Below are positions 28,000 through 37,413 of a DNA stretch of 64,000 nt, one piece after another. The position numbers and the translations under genes were made by a program. The notes beneath the pieces are model-generated. The model saw only the letters and a list, made by a program, of their open reading frames with translations, had not been told where the DNA came from and did not search any database. Every line of letters begins with the position of its first letter. Position 1 is the first letter of the stretch. This stretch comes from Qipengyuania sp. YIM B01966 (GTDB lineage Bacteria > Pseudomonadota > Alphaproteobacteria > Sphingomonadales > Sphingomonadaceae), in assembly GCF_016461955.1 (NCBI RefSeq), contig NZ_JADMNM010000002.1, positions 1 through 64,000 of the forward strand, written 5' to 3'.

Positions 28000-28024
28000 C
28001 GCCCGGAGCCATCGGCCCCGGGCG
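28000..28024 (-). terminator. strong hairpin, terminator-like on the minus strand
   Basis: CGCCCGGAGCC (28000-28010), loop ATC, GGCCCCGGGCG (28014-28024). Read on the minus strand the stem pairs over 11 bp, with one G-U, and is followed by TTTCGTTT. On the plus strand the same position is an A-C mismatch and there is no T tract. It therefore fits best as the end of a minus-strand transcript, although it may also slow transcription leaving comF. Confidence 0.6.
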
Positions 28025-28231
28025 CCACGTGACGAAATTGCCGGATCGGCCTCGGCGGCACGGCAGCCTCCCCCCAGACGCTGCCTCGATCCTAAACCAT
28101 CGCCGTGCACGCGATCTTGACCGCGCTGCACTCCCTGAACCCCGGCGCTCTTTCGGCACCACAATTCTGGTGAGCACAATCTTCCATCATTCCTACCCGG
28201 CGCAAAGCCTGCTCGACTGATCGCGATATTT
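28025..28231. other. part of the 326-bp comF-hisI gap; no solid gene
   Basis: The comF-hisI gap (27986-28311) holds a terminator-like hairpin at the left and AT-rich promoter-like DNA at the right (28215-28275). On the minus strand a 32-codon ORF (28092-28190, beginning MMEDCAHQNCGAERAPGF) lies between them, with AGGA immediately before its ATG. Its size and weak ribosome site make it a candidate only. The orientation of the hairpin suggests a short minus-strand RNA, coding or not. Confidence 0.35.
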
Positions 28232-28270
28232 TTGACTGATGATTGTTGTTATCGTGCAACAAACATTGCA
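28232..28270. promoter_or_regulatory. AT-rich promoter region before hisI with inverted repeats
   Basis: TTGACT at 28232-28237 could serve as a -35 box for hisI. TTGTTG (28243-28248) and CAACAA (28257-28262) form a 6-bp inverted repeat, and TGCAA-N6-TTGCA (28255-28270) forms a second, overlapping one. No convincing -10 box is seen, so the promoter call is tentative. Confidence 0.35.
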
Positions 28271-28311
28271 TCGGCGGAGGACTGGCAATTCCTCGTACAA
28301 GCGGGATCACG

Positions 28312-28677
28312 ATGAGGCGCAACGACCAGCAAGGCGACACGTTCGAACCGCGCTTCGGTGATGATGGACTGCTGACGGCGGTCGTGGTCGATATGGCCGA
28401 TAACGAGGTGCTTATGGTGGCCCACATGGATCGGGAGGCACTGCAGGCCACGCGCGACACCGGATTTGCCCATTTCCATTCCCGCAGCCGCGGGCGGTTG
28501 TGGATGAAGGGGGAAAGTTCCGGAAACCGCCTGACCGTGCGTCAGATCCGTGTCGATTGCGATCAGGATGCGCTGTTACTGCTCTGTGAACCGGCCGGCC
28601 CCACCTGCCATACAGGCGCGCGGTCGTGTTTCTATCGGCAGGTGGCGGGCGACGTGCTGACGTCGCTCGACGATTGA
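28312..28677 (+). CDS. hisI: phosphoribosyl-AMP cyclohydrolase
   Basis: HisI opens the adenine ring of phosphoribosyl-AMP, the third step of histidine synthesis. The 121-residue stand-alone protein lacks the HisE domain found fused in enterics. Visible signatures are [28 protein letters not shown] and the zinc-binding [15 protein letters not shown]...[11 protein letters not shown]. The ATG at 28312 gives the usual N-terminus. No other his gene is in the window, so the pathway is scattered here. Confidence 0.95.
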   Translation: MRRNDQQGDTFEPRFGDDGLLTAVVVDMADNEVLMVAHMDREALQATRDTGFAHFHSRSRGRLWMKGESSGNRLTVRQIRVDCDQDALLLLCEPAGPTCHTGARSCFYRQVAGDVLTSLDD

Positions 28678-28678
28678 C

Positions 28679-28690
28679 GCTTACGTAAGC
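28679..28690. promoter_or_regulatory. candidate MerR-family operator (perfect 12-bp palindrome)
   Basis: GCTTACGTAAGC lies 19 bp before the MerR-family start and right after the hisI stop. TACGTA-centred palindromes are used by LiuR-like MerR regulators of branched-chain or fatty-acid degradation, which fits the acyl-CoA dehydrogenase gene downstream. The match is by eye only. Confidence 0.45.
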
Positions 28691-28708
28691 TGCGGCTATG
28701 TCGGGGTG

Positions 28709-29143
28709 ATGCCCAGCAGCCCCTCTTTGACCGCCGCTCACGCGGGGGCGCATATCGACCGGCCGGACAAGCTGGAGCGCGAGCAATATACGATTTCCGA
28801 CCTGACGGAAGAATTCGACTGCACAGCACGCGCGCTGAGATTTTACGAAGATGAAGGGCTGATCGCGCCCCGCCGCGAGGGATTGTCGCGGATTTATTCA
28901 AAGCGTGATCGTGCGCGGCTTGCGTGGATCATGCGGGCCAAGAATGTCGGTTTCAGCCTGACCGAAATCCGCGAGATGATCGACCTCTATGATCTGGGCG
29001 ACGGCCGGGTCGAACAGCGCCGCGTCACGGTCGAGAAATGCCGTGCCCACGTCGCCAAGCTCAAGCGGCAGCGGGCGGATATCGATTCGTCGATTCACGA
29101 CCTAACCGCCTTCATCAAACAGATCGAACAACTGGACAGCTGA
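28709..29143 (+). CDS. MerR-family regulator of acyl-CoA catabolism (LiuR-like)
   Basis: The 144-residue protein has an N-terminal MerR winged helix (YTISDLTEEFDCTARALRFY, EDEGLIAPRREGLSRIYSKR) and a C-terminal coiled coil (CRAHVAKLKRQRADIDSSIHDLTAFIKQIEQ). It lacks the metal-binding Cys of MerR/CueR, as expected for regulators that sense CoA esters or nothing known. A GTG at 28706 is an alternative start. It lies 48 bp upstream of an acyl-CoA dehydrogenase on the same strand, the usual partner of such regulators, and a palindrome sits in its own promoter. Confidence 0.85.
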   Translation: MPSSPSLTAAHAGAHIDRPDKLEREQYTISDLTEEFDCTARALRFYEDEGLIAPRREGLSRIYSKRDRARLAWIMRAKNVGFSLTEIREMIDLYDLGDGRVEQRRVTVEKCRAHVAKLKRQRADIDSSIHDLTAFIKQIEQLDS

Positions 29144-29191
29144 CTCCGCCGCTGGCCAGTAACCTTTACAACCCTGTCCGAGGATTGAACG

Positions 29192-30997
29192 ATGCCCACC
29201 TATACCGCTCCCGCCCGCGATGCCCGCTTCATCCTCAACGAGGTGCTGGATGTCGCGAGCTATAACAACCTGCCGGGGTTTGAGGCGGCTACCGAGGACA
29301 TGGTCGATACGGTTATCTCCGAAGCCGGCCGTTTCTGCGCGGAGGTGCTCCAGCCCATCAATGCGGCTGGCGACCACGAGGGTTGTACGCGCCACCCTGA
29401 TGGCACTGTTACCACGCCGGCCGGATTCAAGGACGCGTTCAACCAGTACCGGGAAGCGGGCTGGGGGACATTGACCGCGCCCGAGGAGTTCGGCGGCCAG
29501 GGTTTGCCGCACGTGCTGGGCACCGTCATCGAGGAGTTTGTTTCGGCGTCCAACCAGGCGTTCGGAATGTATCCCGGTCTTGCCCACGGGGCGACAGCGG
29601 CGATCCTTGCTGCCGGCACGCAGGAACAGAAAGAGCGGTTCGTGCCCAAGATGGTGGCGCATGAATGGCTCGGCACGATGAACCTGACAGAGCCACAATG
29701 TGGCACCGATCTCGGCCTCATCCGCACCAAGGCGGAGCCGAAGGGTGATGGCAGCTACGCGATCACCGGCACCAAGATTTTCATTTCTGCCGGCGAACAC
29801 GATCTGACCGACCAGATCATTCATCTCGTGCTCGCCAAGACTCCGGGCGCGCCGGACAGTTCCAAGGGCATCTCGCTGTTCATCGTGCCCAAGTACCTCA
29901 TCAACGAGGATGGCTCGCTGGGTGAACGCAATGGCGTCTCGTGCGGTTCGATCGAAGAGAAGATGGGCATTCACGGCAATGCCACTTGCGTGCTCAATTA
30001 CGATGGCGCGACCGGGTGGATGCTGGGCGAGGAGAACAAGGGCCTCGCCGCGATGTTCGTGATGATGAACGCCGCGCGTCTCGGGGTCGGCATTCAGGGC
30101 CTCGCGCAGGCCGAAGTCGCCTATCAGAACGCGGTCGCCTATGCGCTCGATCGCCGGCAGGGCCGCGCGCTGACCGGCCCGGCAGAGCCCGAAGCCAAGG
30201 CCGATCCGATCATCGTGCATGCCGATGTGCGGCGCATGCTGATGGACGCCAAGGCGTTCAACGAAGGGATGCGGGCGCTGTGCCTGTGGGGCGCGTTGCA
30301 AGTGGATCTGACGCACAAGGCGCAGAGCGCCGAGGAGCGCGAAGCGGCCGACCTGATCATCAGCCTGATGACGCCGGTGATCAAGGGATACGGCACGGAC
30401 AAGGGCTTCGACACCGCGGTCAATATGCAGCAGGTCTTTGGCGGGCACGGCTATATCCGCGAGTGGGGTATGGAGCAGTTCGTCCGCGATGCGCGCATCG
30501 CCCAGATCTACGAAGGCACCAACGGCATCCAGGCGATGGATCTGTGCGGCCGCAAGCTTGCGCGCGATGGCGGCAAGGCGATTCAGGCGTTCTTCGCGCT
30601 GATCGATGGCGAGATCGCGGAGGCGAAAGGCGTGGCCGAGCTGGCCGATTTTGCCGAGCGCCTGGAAAAGGCGGTGGGCGAACAGAAGGCGGCGACCATG
30701 TGGTTCATGCAGAATGCGATGGCCAACCCGAACCATCTGGGGGCCGGCGCCCACCATTATATGCACATCATGGGCATCGTCTCGCTCGGCCTGATGTGGC
30801 TGCGGATGGCCAAGGTCGCCCAGGAGAAGCTGGCCGCTGGCGCTGGCGATGCCGATTTCTACCGCGGCAAGCTGACCACGGCGCGCTATTATGCCGAACG
30901 CTTCCTGCCCGATACCGGGGCACTGCGCCGCAAGCTCGAAGCCGGGGCCGAGGCGATGATGGCGCTGGAGCCTGAAGCCTTCGCCACCGCCGCCTGA
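29192..30997 (+). CDS. acyl-CoA dehydrogenase (long, DmdC/AidB-like class)
   Basis: The 601-residue flavoenzyme oxidises an acyl-CoA to the 2-enoyl-CoA. It is longer than classical acyl-CoA dehydrogenases (about 380 residues) because of an N-terminal extension (DARFILNEVLDVASYNNLPG) and a C-terminal four-helix domain ending near RFLPDTGALRRKLEAGAEAM. FAD and substrate motifs are MNLTEPQCGTDLGLIRTKA, MGIHGNATCVLNYDGATGWM and QVFGGHGYIREWGMEQFVRD, with the family Glu in IYEGTNGIQAMDL. This class includes 3-methylmercaptopropionyl-CoA dehydrogenase, but the substrate cannot be assigned. A MerR regulator precedes it. Confidence 0.93.
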   Translation: MPTYTAPARDARFILNEVLDVASYNNLPGFEAATEDMVDTVISEAGRFCAEVLQPINAAGDHEGCTRHPDGTVTTPAGFKDAFNQYREAGWGTLTAPEEFGGQGLPHVLGTVIEEFVSASNQAFGMYPGLAHGATAAILAAGTQEQKERFVPKMVAHEWLGTMNLTEPQCGTDLGLIRTKAEPKGDGSYAITGTKIFISAGEHDLTDQIIHLVLAKTPGAPDSSKGISLFIVPKYLINEDGSLGERNGVSCGSIEEKMGIHGNATCVLNYDGATGWMLGEENKGLAAMFVMMNAARLGVGIQGLAQAEVAYQNAVAYALDRRQGRALTGPAEPEAKADPIIVHADVRRMLMDAKAFNEGMRALCLWGALQVDLTHKAQSAEEREAADLIISLMTPVIKGYGTDKGFDTAVNMQQVFGGHGYIREWGMEQFVRDARIAQIYEGTNGIQAMDLCGRKLARDGGKAIQAFFALIDGEIAEAKGVAELADFAERLEKAVGEQKAATMWFMQNAMANPNHLGAGAHHYMHIMGIVSLGLMWLRMAKVAQEKLAAGAGDADFYRGKLTTARYYAERFLPDTGALRRKLEAGAEAMMALEPEAFATAA

Positions 30998-31026
30998 AGG
31001 CGCACGGGCGGGCTCTGGTTAACCGG

Positions 31027-31051
31027 GCCCGCCTCGCCTAGCTTGGCGGGC
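31027..31051. terminator. hairpin after the acyl-CoA dehydrogenase gene
   Basis: GCCCGCC (31027-31033) and GGCGGGC (31045-31051) form a 7-bp stem with an 11-nt loop, about 30 bp after the stop codon. No T tract follows, so this is a weak terminator candidate. Confidence 0.4.
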
Positions 31052-31074
31052 AAACTGGGCAGGGGGCGGGGCGG

Positions 31075-32211
31075 TCGGGCCAGGAAATCGGGGCGGCAGG
31101 CTTTACCGAAGCGGACCACCGGGCGTTCGTTGCGCGCCTCCACGAAGAGACCGCCCTGCTGATCGACCATGACCGGCGGGGCCGCTTTTCGCACAAGGCG
31201 GCGCCCGGATCGGATTTGAACTCGAAGCCTGGCTGATCGATCGCCATTGCTTCCCGGCACCGCACAATCAGAGCTTCCTGACGCGGCTGGCCGATCATTT
31301 GGTGGTGGCTGAGCTGTCTCGGTTCAATATCGAGATCAATGGCACGCCGCAGCCGCTGGCCGGCGACGGTCTGCGGCTGATGGAACAGCAAGCGGACGCC
31401 ACGTTTCGCCGCTGCGTGGCCAACGCGCATGACGATGTCGATACGGTCGTCGCAATCGGCACGCTGCCGACCTTGCGCGACAGCGACCTGTCGCTCGAGC
31501 AGATGACGCCGAGCAACCGCTATTACGCGCTGAATCGCGAGACGATGCGCGCGCGGGGCGATGCGCCGCTGGTGATGGAGATCGACAGCGCGATAGCGGG
31601 CGGCACTGCCCTGCTCAGCGCGCCGCTGCTGACGCTGGGCGCGAATTCCCCGTTCCTGTTCGGCCACGCGCTTTGGCACGAGACGCGCGTGCCGTTGTTC
31701 GATCTTGCGCTGGGTGCGCCCGCTGATCGGGTTTGCCGGGGATGGCCGGCCGCACTGGAGGATCGAGCAGCGCGTGCTGCCGGCGGGGCCGACTGTGATC
31801 GATATGTTTGCCAATGCAGCGCTGTATTACGGCGCGGTCCATATGCTGGCGCGCGAACGCGGACCCGCCGAGGCGCGGCTCCCGTTCGACATTGCCAAGG
31901 CCAATTTCTACGCGGCCGCCCGGCACGGGATGGACGCCAGCATCGCATGGTTTGGCGGCGAAGAGCGACCCGTCCGCGGGGTAATCGACGAACTGTGCAC
32001 GACCGCGCGCGACGGGCTGGAGCGGCACGGCGTCGAAAACTCGCTGATCGACCGCTATCTCGATATCGTCGCCTCGCGCACAGCCAGCGGGCGCAATGGC
32101 GCAGCCTGGCAGCTGGCGCATCATCGGCGCCACGGCGATCTGTTCAGGCTGACGGCGGATTATCTCGAGCACCAACGCTCGGGGATGCCGGTTCACCAGT
32201 GGCCGGTATAA
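31075..32211 (+). pseudogene. decayed GCS2/carboxylate-amine ligase-like gene
   Basis: Three homologous fragments lie end to end in alternating frames. The first (31075-31200) encodes QEIGAAGFTEADHRAFVARL; its in-frame start is lost (TCG where ATG is expected). The second (31206-31705) begins RIGFELEAWLIDRHC and contains LSRFNIEINGTPQPL and GANSPFLFGHALWHETRVPL. The third (31705-32211) resumes at RWVRPLIGFAGDGRPHWRIE and ends at HQWPV. Compared with what I recall of the family, residues also seem missing after GGTALLSA and before RWVRPLIG. GFELE and NIEIN are typical of gamma-glutamylcysteine-ligase-type (GCS2/YbdK) folds. At least two frameshifts and two deletions make it non-functional. Confidence 0.8.
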
Positions 32212-32902
32212 GCACCTCGTCGAGCATGGATAGCATGGCCTGCCAACTCTGCCGGTCGGCGCTGGCGTTGTAAGCGATGCGACCGTCCGCCGGGGAGGGG
32301 TAGGGGTTGGTAAAGCCGTGCGGCACCCCGCTGTAGGCGTGGAAGTGCCAGTCGGCGCCGGCACGATCCATCTCCTCCCAGAACGCCAGGACGGCCGGGC
32401 GAGGGACAAGCGCGTCGGCATCGCCATGGCAGACGAGAATACGTGTCTGAATTGCACCCGGCTGCGCGGGAAGGTCAGTATCCAGCAGCCCATGAAAGCT
32501 TACGCACAGGAGCACCTCCGCCCCGTCGCGCGCGAGCTCCAGGGCCGCCTGCCCGCCCATGCAGAAGCCAATTGCTGCCATGGGTAGGTCGGGCGCGAGA
32601 GAGCGGCCAAACTGCTCGGCCGCGCGCAATCGCCGCCGATAGGCTACCGGGTTGGTGCGCAGCCCGGTCGCGAGGCGCTTCGCGGCGTCCAAATCCTCCG
32701 GCTGCGCACCATAAAGATCGCACAGTATGGCAAGGTAGCCTGCCTCGGCCAGGCGGGCGGCCTTTTCTTCGACGGCTTTGGTCGCATTCATGATCGTGGG
32801 GAACACCAGCACGGCTGTGCGCGGCGGACCGGCAGGATGCCACACCTCTGCGGTGAGCGCGGTTTCGCCATCCATGTAGCTGTGCGTTCCCCCCGCCATC
32901 AT
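32144..32902 (-). CDS. dienelactone-hydrolase-family alpha/beta hydrolase
   Basis: The 252-residue alpha/beta hydrolase has the DLH nucleophile motif [12 protein letters not shown] with Cys in the elbow, an acid in HGDADALVP, and His in [11 protein letters not shown]. These enzymes hydrolyse lactones or esters; the natural substrate is unknown. Its start overlaps the cysK stop (ATGA). Its 3' end runs 68 nt into the decayed GCS2-like gene, which suggests selection on that gene had already relaxed or that the overlap is recent. Confidence 0.88.
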   Translation of the reverse strand: MMAGGTHSYMDGETALTAEVWHPAGPPRTAVLVFPTIMNATKAVEEKAARLAEAGYLAILCDLYGAQPEDLDAAKRLATGLRTNPVAYRRRLRAAEQFGRSLAPDLPMAAIGFCMGGQAALELARDGAEVLLCVSFHGLLDTDLPAQPGAIQTRILVCHGDADALVPRPAVLAFWEEMDRAGADWHFHAYSGVPHGFTNPYPSPADGRIAYNASADRQSWQAMLSMLDEVLIPATGEPASPSVGARDNPPSA

Positions 32903-33819
32903 GCCTCCGGCAGGAAATCCGGCACTGACAGATACCGTTCGCCGGTGTCGTAATTGAAGCCCAGCACGCGGCTTCCGGCTGCCAGATCGGGTAGCTTGCG
33001 CGCGATCGCAGCAAGCGTGGCGCCGCTCGAAATCCCGACCAGCAATCCCTCTTCCCGAGCGGAGCGGCGGGCCATCTCCTTGGCCTCGTCAGCACCGACC
33101 TGGATCGCGCCGTCAATCGCTTGCGTATGGAGGTTGCCGGGAAGGAACCCGGCCCCGATGCCCTGGATCGGGTGGGGACCTGGCTGTCCGCCCGAAATGA
33201 CCGGTGAGAGTTCAGGCTCCACAGCGAAGGCTTGCATCTGCGGCCAGGCTTTCTTGAGCGTTTCGGCACAGCCGGTAAGATGCCCGCCTGTGCCGACGCC
33301 GGTGATGAGCGCGTCGATTGGCATATCGGCGAAATCGGTCAGGATCTCCAGCGCGGTGGTCTGACGGTGAATTTCAACATTGGCTGCGTTTTCAAACTGT
33401 TGCGGGATCCACGCGCCGGGCGTTTCGGCGGCCAGTTCCTGCGCGCGCTCGATCGCGCCCTTCATGCCTTTTTCGCGCGGGGTGAGATCAAAGCTGGCGC
33501 CATAGGCCAGCATCAACCGGCGCCGTTCGAGCGACATACTTTCGGGCATGACCAGCACCAGCCGGTATCCCTTGACCGCCGCCACCATGGCCAACCCGAC
33601 GCCGGTATTGCCGCTGGTCGGCTCGATAATGGTTCCGCCCGGCTGCAACCTTCCGTCGCGTTCGGCGGCCTCGACCATCGCCAGCGCGATGCGGTCTTTG
33701 ATCGAGCCGCCGGGATTGGCACGTTCGCTTTTTACCCAAACCTCGTGATCGGGGAACAGGCGCGCGAGGCGGATGTGCGGTGTGCCGCCAATGGTTTCGA
33801 GGACGGACTGGACTTTCAT
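32899..33819 (-). CDS. cysK: cysteine synthase A
   Basis: O-acetylserine sulfhydrylase makes cysteine from O-acetylserine and sulfide using PLP. The 306-residue frame carries the PLP lysine in [11 protein letters not shown], the substrate loop [12 protein letters not shown], the phosphate loop [10 protein letters not shown] and ISSGATLAA. Length and motifs fit CysK rather than CysM or cystathionine synthase. It is the middle gene of a tightly overlapping MFS-cysK-DLH unit (4-nt overlaps on both sides). Confidence 0.94.
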   Translation of the reverse strand: MKVQSVLETIGGTPHIRLARLFPDHEVWVKSERANPGGSIKDRIALAMVEAAERDGRLQPGGTIIEPTSGNTGVGLAMVAAVKGYRLVLVMPESMSLERRRLMLAYGASFDLTPREKGMKGAIERAQELAAETPGAWIPQQFENAANVEIHRQTTALEILTDFADMPIDALITGVGTGGHLTGCAETLKKAWPQMQAFAVEPELSPVISGGQPGPHPIQGIGAGFLPGNLHTQAIDGAIQVGADEAKEMARRSAREEGLLVGISSGATLAAIARKLPDLAAGSRVLGFNYDTGERYLSVPDFLPEA

Positions 33820-35102
33820 GCTGGATCCCTTTCCCTGTCTTGTTCGGGCAAAGCGTTATACTGAACGGCAAAGGTTCGCGCGCGGCGAAGTTCCGGGAAA
33901 ATCGCCGCCCACATCGCGGTGATCACCACAGCGCCGACACCGCCGACGGCGACCGCCGCAGTCGCCCCCATGATCGCCGCGAAGGCACCGGCGCGCATTT
34001 CGCCCAGTTCGTTGGAAGCCGATATCGCGAGGCCGGAGATGGCCGAGACGCGGCCGCGCATCTGGTCGGGCGTGTAGAGTTGCACCAGCGAGGAGCGGAT
34101 GAACACGCTGACCATATCGGCCGCGCCCAGAAATGCCAGCAGCGCCAACGACAGGGCGAAATTGCGCGACAGGGCAAAGGCGACGGTGGCCGCGCCGAAG
34201 CCTGCGACAGCCCACAGCATCTTCACGCCGACATTGTTCTCGAGCGGACGCCAGGCGAGCCATGCGGCCACCACCGCGGCGCCAAGGGCCGTCGCGCCGC
34301 GCATCAGGCCAAGCCCCTCGGGACCGACATGGAGGATGTCGCGGGCAAAGACCGGCAGCATGGCGGTCGCCCCGCCGAGCAGCACGGCGAACAGGTCGAG
34401 CGTGATGCAACCGAGCAGAAACCGCTCGCGGCGGACAAAGCGGAACCCATCGACGATCTGCTGCCACGGGCGCACCGGCGGCCCCTCGTGTACGGCGCGT
34501 ACCGGGCGGATCATCGCCACCAGAGCCGCCGACACGATCAGCAGCACGGCCGATGCGGCGTGGGGCAGGGCTGGGCTCAGCGCGAACAGCAGCCCGCCTG
34601 CGGCCGGGCCGATCATCGATCCCGACTGCCAGGCCATCGAACTCAGCGCGATCGCTCGCGGCAGCAGAGGGGCGGGCACGATATTGGGCGCGATCGCCGA
34701 CAGCGCCGGGCCATTGAACACCCGCGCCGCGCCATGCGCTGCGGCGAGCGCAAACAGGATGGGAAGGGTCAGCGCCCCCTGCCACGTTAGCAGGGCCAGC
34801 AGCGCAGCGATGCAGCAATCGACCGCATTGGCCGCGACGACGACGTGGCGGCGGTCATATTTATCGGCGACCAGGCCGGCCACCGGCGTCAGCATAAACA
34901 GCGGCAGAAACTGGACCAGCCCGAGCAGGCCGAGATAGAACGAGCCTTCCGCCTTGCTCATCCCATAATCGCTGCGCGCGACATCGTAGACCTGGTAGCC
35001 CAGCAGCACCACCAGCGAGAGAGTCGCCATCGTGGCCAGAAAGCGCGCCAGCCACAGGCGGCGGTAATCGGCGATCTGGAGGGGTGTGGTCGGTTCGGGC
35101 AC
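33816..35102 (-). CDS. MFS transporter (EntS-like exporter)
   Basis: The 428-residue protein has 12 predicted membrane segments. After TM2 comes the MFS loop [18 protein letters not shown]. The overall layout, including [18 protein letters not shown] and [19 protein letters not shown], resembles EntS/transmembrane-secretion-effector exporters. Substrate unknown. Its start codon is GTG, and it heads the operon with cysK, whose start overlaps its stop, so export of a cysteine-pathway metabolite is conceivable but unproven. Confidence 0.88.
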   Translation of the reverse strand: MPEPTTPLQIADYRRLWLARFLATMATLSLVVLLGYQVYDVARSDYGMSKAEGSFYLGLLGLVQFLPLFMLTPVAGLVADKYDRRHVVVAANAVDCCIAALLALLTWQGALTLPILFALAAAHGAARVFNGPALSAIAPNIVPAPLLPRAIALSSMAWQSGSMIGPAAGGLLFALSPALPHAASAVLLIVSAALVAMIRPVRAVHEGPPVRPWQQIVDGFRFVRRERFLLGCITLDLFAVLLGGATAMLPVFARDILHVGPEGLGLMRGATALGAAVVAAWLAWRPLENNVGVKMLWAVAGFGAATVAFALSRNFALSLALLAFLGAADMVSVFIRSSLVQLYTPDQMRGRVSAISGLAISASNELGEMRAGAFAAIMGATAAVAVGGVGAVVITAMWAAIFPELRRARTFAVQYNALPEQDRERDPA

Positions 35103-35176
35103 GTCCCCCGCATGGCAGCGGCGGGAATGGCTGCCAAGCGGCGAGTGCTTGGCCGCCAGCTAGGCGAACTTGTTCC

Positions 35177-35515
35177 TCAGCGGTGGCGGGTGAGCCGCGG
35201 ATTGGGCTGCATCGCGGCGATCATCCGATTGAAATCGTCCAATCGGATGATCCGCTCGAACTGAAACCCAGTGCGTTCGATGGCTGTCCAGATGACGTAG
35301 GCTTCGATCCGGCCGACCGACGGCAAGCGCACGATCAGCCGGTCGCCGCGCGCATATTCGATCCCGTCATCGGTCATGAACCCATGCGCCGACAGGTTTG
35401 CGATATGTAGCGTCACCTCGCCCTTCTGGGCGTGCTCGGCGATCACGGTATGATCGACCGGGTGGCGGGCGGCCCGCCGCAGATCGGTCACGGTAAGTTG
35501 TGCGCCTGCGCTCAT
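35177..35515 (-). CDS. PilZ-domain protein (cyclic-di-GMP receptor)
   Basis: The 112-residue protein is a single PilZ domain with both binding motifs: RRAAR (RxxxR) at about residue 13 and NLSAHG (D/NxSxxG) at about 40. It should bind cyclic-di-GMP. AAGGA sits 8 nt before the ATG at 35515, which favours this start over one seven codons upstream. It stands alone between the MFS gene and tyrS. Confidence 0.88.
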   Translation of the reverse strand: MSAGAQLTVTDLRRAARHPVDHTVIAEHAQKGEVTLHIANLSAHGFMTDDGIEYARGDRLIVRLPSVGRIEAYVIWTAIERTGFQFERIIRLDDFNRMIAAMQPNPRLTRHR

Positions 35516-35584
35516 CGCGCGTTCCTTCCCCAGCAATCCTCGCCTGGAGTTATCGCGGAAAAATCCTGATTTTGCGTTACTCTG

Positions 35585-36814
35585 TCAGGAGTGCAGCACC
35601 GCGTGCTTCTTGCGGCCGAGGCTCAAGCGCGCAGTTTCCCCCGGCGCGATAGCGACCAGATGAGCCGCGTCGGTGACCGCTGCATCGTCCAAGCGAACCG
35701 CGCCTTCGGCGACCTTGCGCTTGGCCTCGCCATTGGACGCGGTGAAGCCGAGCGCGGTCAGGATCGCGCCGATGCGCATACCGTTGGCGCCAACTGAGAG
35801 GCTCGGCAAATCCTCGCCTGTGCCGCCCTCGGCAAAAGTCTGGGCGGCGGTCGCTGCTGCCGAAACTGACGCCTCTGCGCCACGCACCAGCGCAGTTATC
35901 TCGTTGGCAAGGACAATCTTGGCCTGATTGATCTCCGCGCCTTCGAGCGACTCAAGCCGCGCAATCTCGTCCAGCGGCAGATCGGTGAACAGGCGCAAGA
36001 ACCGGCCAACATCGCGGTCATCGACATTGCGCCAATATTGCCAGAAATCATAAGCCGGCAATTGCGCTTCGTTGAGCCACACGGCGCCCGCCGCGGTCTT
36101 GCCCATCTTGGCCCCGTCCGCAGTGGTCAGCAGCGGGGTGGTGAGGCCGAACAGTTCGGCCCCGTCCATCCGCCGGCCAAGTTCCACCCCGTTCACGATA
36201 TTGCCCCATTGATCGCTGCCGCCCATCTGCAGCCGCGCGCCCATTTCCTGCGCCAGGTGCCGGAAATCATAGCCCTGCAGGATCATGTAGTTGAATTCGA
36301 GAAACGTCATTGGCTGCTCGCGTTCGAGCCGCAGGCGGACCGAATCGAAAGTCAGCATCCGGTTAACGGTGAAATGCGTGCCCACTTTCTGCAGCATCTC
36401 GATATAGCCGAGCCCGCCCAGCCAGTCCTGATTGTTGACCATCACCGCATCGGTCGGCCCATCGCCAAAGGTCAGCAGCCGGTCAAACACGGTGCGAATG
36501 CCGGCGATATTTTCGTCGATCGTCGCATCGGTCAGCATCTTGCGGCTTTCATCGCGCCCGGTCGGGTCGCCGATCCGCGTAGTTCCGCCGCCCATCAGGA
36601 CGATGGGCTTGTGCCCGGCCTGCTGCAAACGCCGGAGCATCATGATCTGCACAAGGCTGCCGATGTGAAGCGAAGGCGCGGTCGCATCGAAGCCTATATA
36701 GCCGGGCACCACCTGCTTTGCGGCCAGTGATTCGAGCCCGGCCGCATCGGTCAGCTGGTGGATATAGCCGCGTTCGTCGAGTACGCGCAGGAGATCGGAC
36801 TGGTATTGCGACAT
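35585..36814 (-). CDS. tyrS: tyrosyl-tRNA synthetase
   Basis: TyrRS charges tRNA-Tyr. The 409-residue frame shows [20 protein letters not shown] (HIGH-type HIGS), [19 protein letters not shown], and the KMSKS-type motif as KMGKT in [18 protein letters not shown]. An S4 RNA-binding domain closes the protein ([14 protein letters not shown]). The ATG at 36814 gives the standard N-terminus [20 protein letters not shown]. It is divergent from the DOMON-like gene, with 56 bp between starts. Confidence 0.97.
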   Translation of the reverse strand: MSQYQSDLLRVLDERGYIHQLTDAAGLESLAAKQVVPGYIGFDATAPSLHIGSLVQIMMLRRLQQAGHKPIVLMGGGTTRIGDPTGRDESRKMLTDATIDENIAGIRTVFDRLLTFGDGPTDAVMVNNQDWLGGLGYIEMLQKVGTHFTVNRMLTFDSVRLRLEREQPMTFLEFNYMILQGYDFRHLAQEMGARLQMGGSDQWGNIVNGVELGRRMDGAELFGLTTPLLTTADGAKMGKTAAGAVWLNEAQLPAYDFWQYWRNVDDRDVGRFLRLFTDLPLDEIARLESLEGAEINQAKIVLANEITALVRGAEASVSAAATAAQTFAEGGTGEDLPSLSVGANGMRIGAILTALGFTASNGEAKRKVAEGAVRLDDAAVTDAAHLVAIAPGETARLSLGRKKHAVLHS

Positions 36815-36870
36815 TGAATTGGCTGCCCCGGCTTGTCTTGGCGCCGCGCGGTTAGCATGGGGGGGCGGCA

Positions 36871-37413
36871 ATGGAAACGCATCAGCTTGTCGCCCATCCC
36901 GCTCACCCCCCGCTGGCTGTCAGCGGGGTGGAGGCGCGTGTCATCGGGCGCGACGCCAACTGGCTGCGGCTGCGCTGGCGGGTGGAAGGGGTGGGCCGCC
37001 TGATCGTGCCGCCTTTTGCCGGGCGAGGGCGCGAGGACGGGTTGTGGCAGACCACCTGCTTTGAGGCCTTCATGCCCGTTGGGAGCAGTGATTGCGGCTA
37101 TCTCGAGCTGAACCTGTCCCCGTCCGAGCGATGGAACCTCTATTCCTTCTCGGCCTACCGTGAAGGGATGGCAGAAGCGCCGCTGTTGCGCGAACCCGAT
37201 TGCACGATGCGGATCGGCAGTTCGTTCGCGATCTTCGATGCGGCGATTCCCTCGTCCGGTCTCCCCATCGCTGGCGAGCTGGGTTTGTGCGCGGTGATCG
37301 AGGAGGAGGGCGGGGTCAAAAGCTACTGGGCGCTCGCCCATACCGGCGAGGCACCTGATTTTCACGACCCGGCTTGCTTCACCGCGCGCCTTCCGGCAGC
37401 GCGCGCGACATGA
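36871..37413 (+). CDS. DOMON-like domain protein
   Basis: The 180-residue protein has a beta-sandwich pattern of the DOMON-like type: [19 protein letters not shown], then [12 protein letters not shown] and [19 protein letters not shown], ending with [20 protein letters not shown]. It has no signal peptide, so it is likely cytoplasmic. Known DOMON domains bind haem or sugars, but the ligand here is unknown. Its stop overlaps the start of the NamZ-like gene (ATGA), implying a shared function or at least shared expression. Confidence 0.8.
   Translation: METHQLVAHPAHPPLAVSGVEARVIGRDANWLRLRWRVEGVGRLIVPPFAGRGREDGLWQTTCFEAFMPVGSSDCGYLELNLSPSERWNLYSFSAYREGMAEAPLLREPDCTMRIGSSFAIFDAAIPSSGLPIAGELGLCAVIEEEGGVKSYWALAHTGEAPDFHDPACFTARLPAARAT

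Noticed and set aside
29102-30766. A 554-codon minus-strand ORF opposite the acyl-CoA dehydrogenase
   Set aside because: An antisense shadow; composition and lack of domains fit chance in GC-rich DNA.
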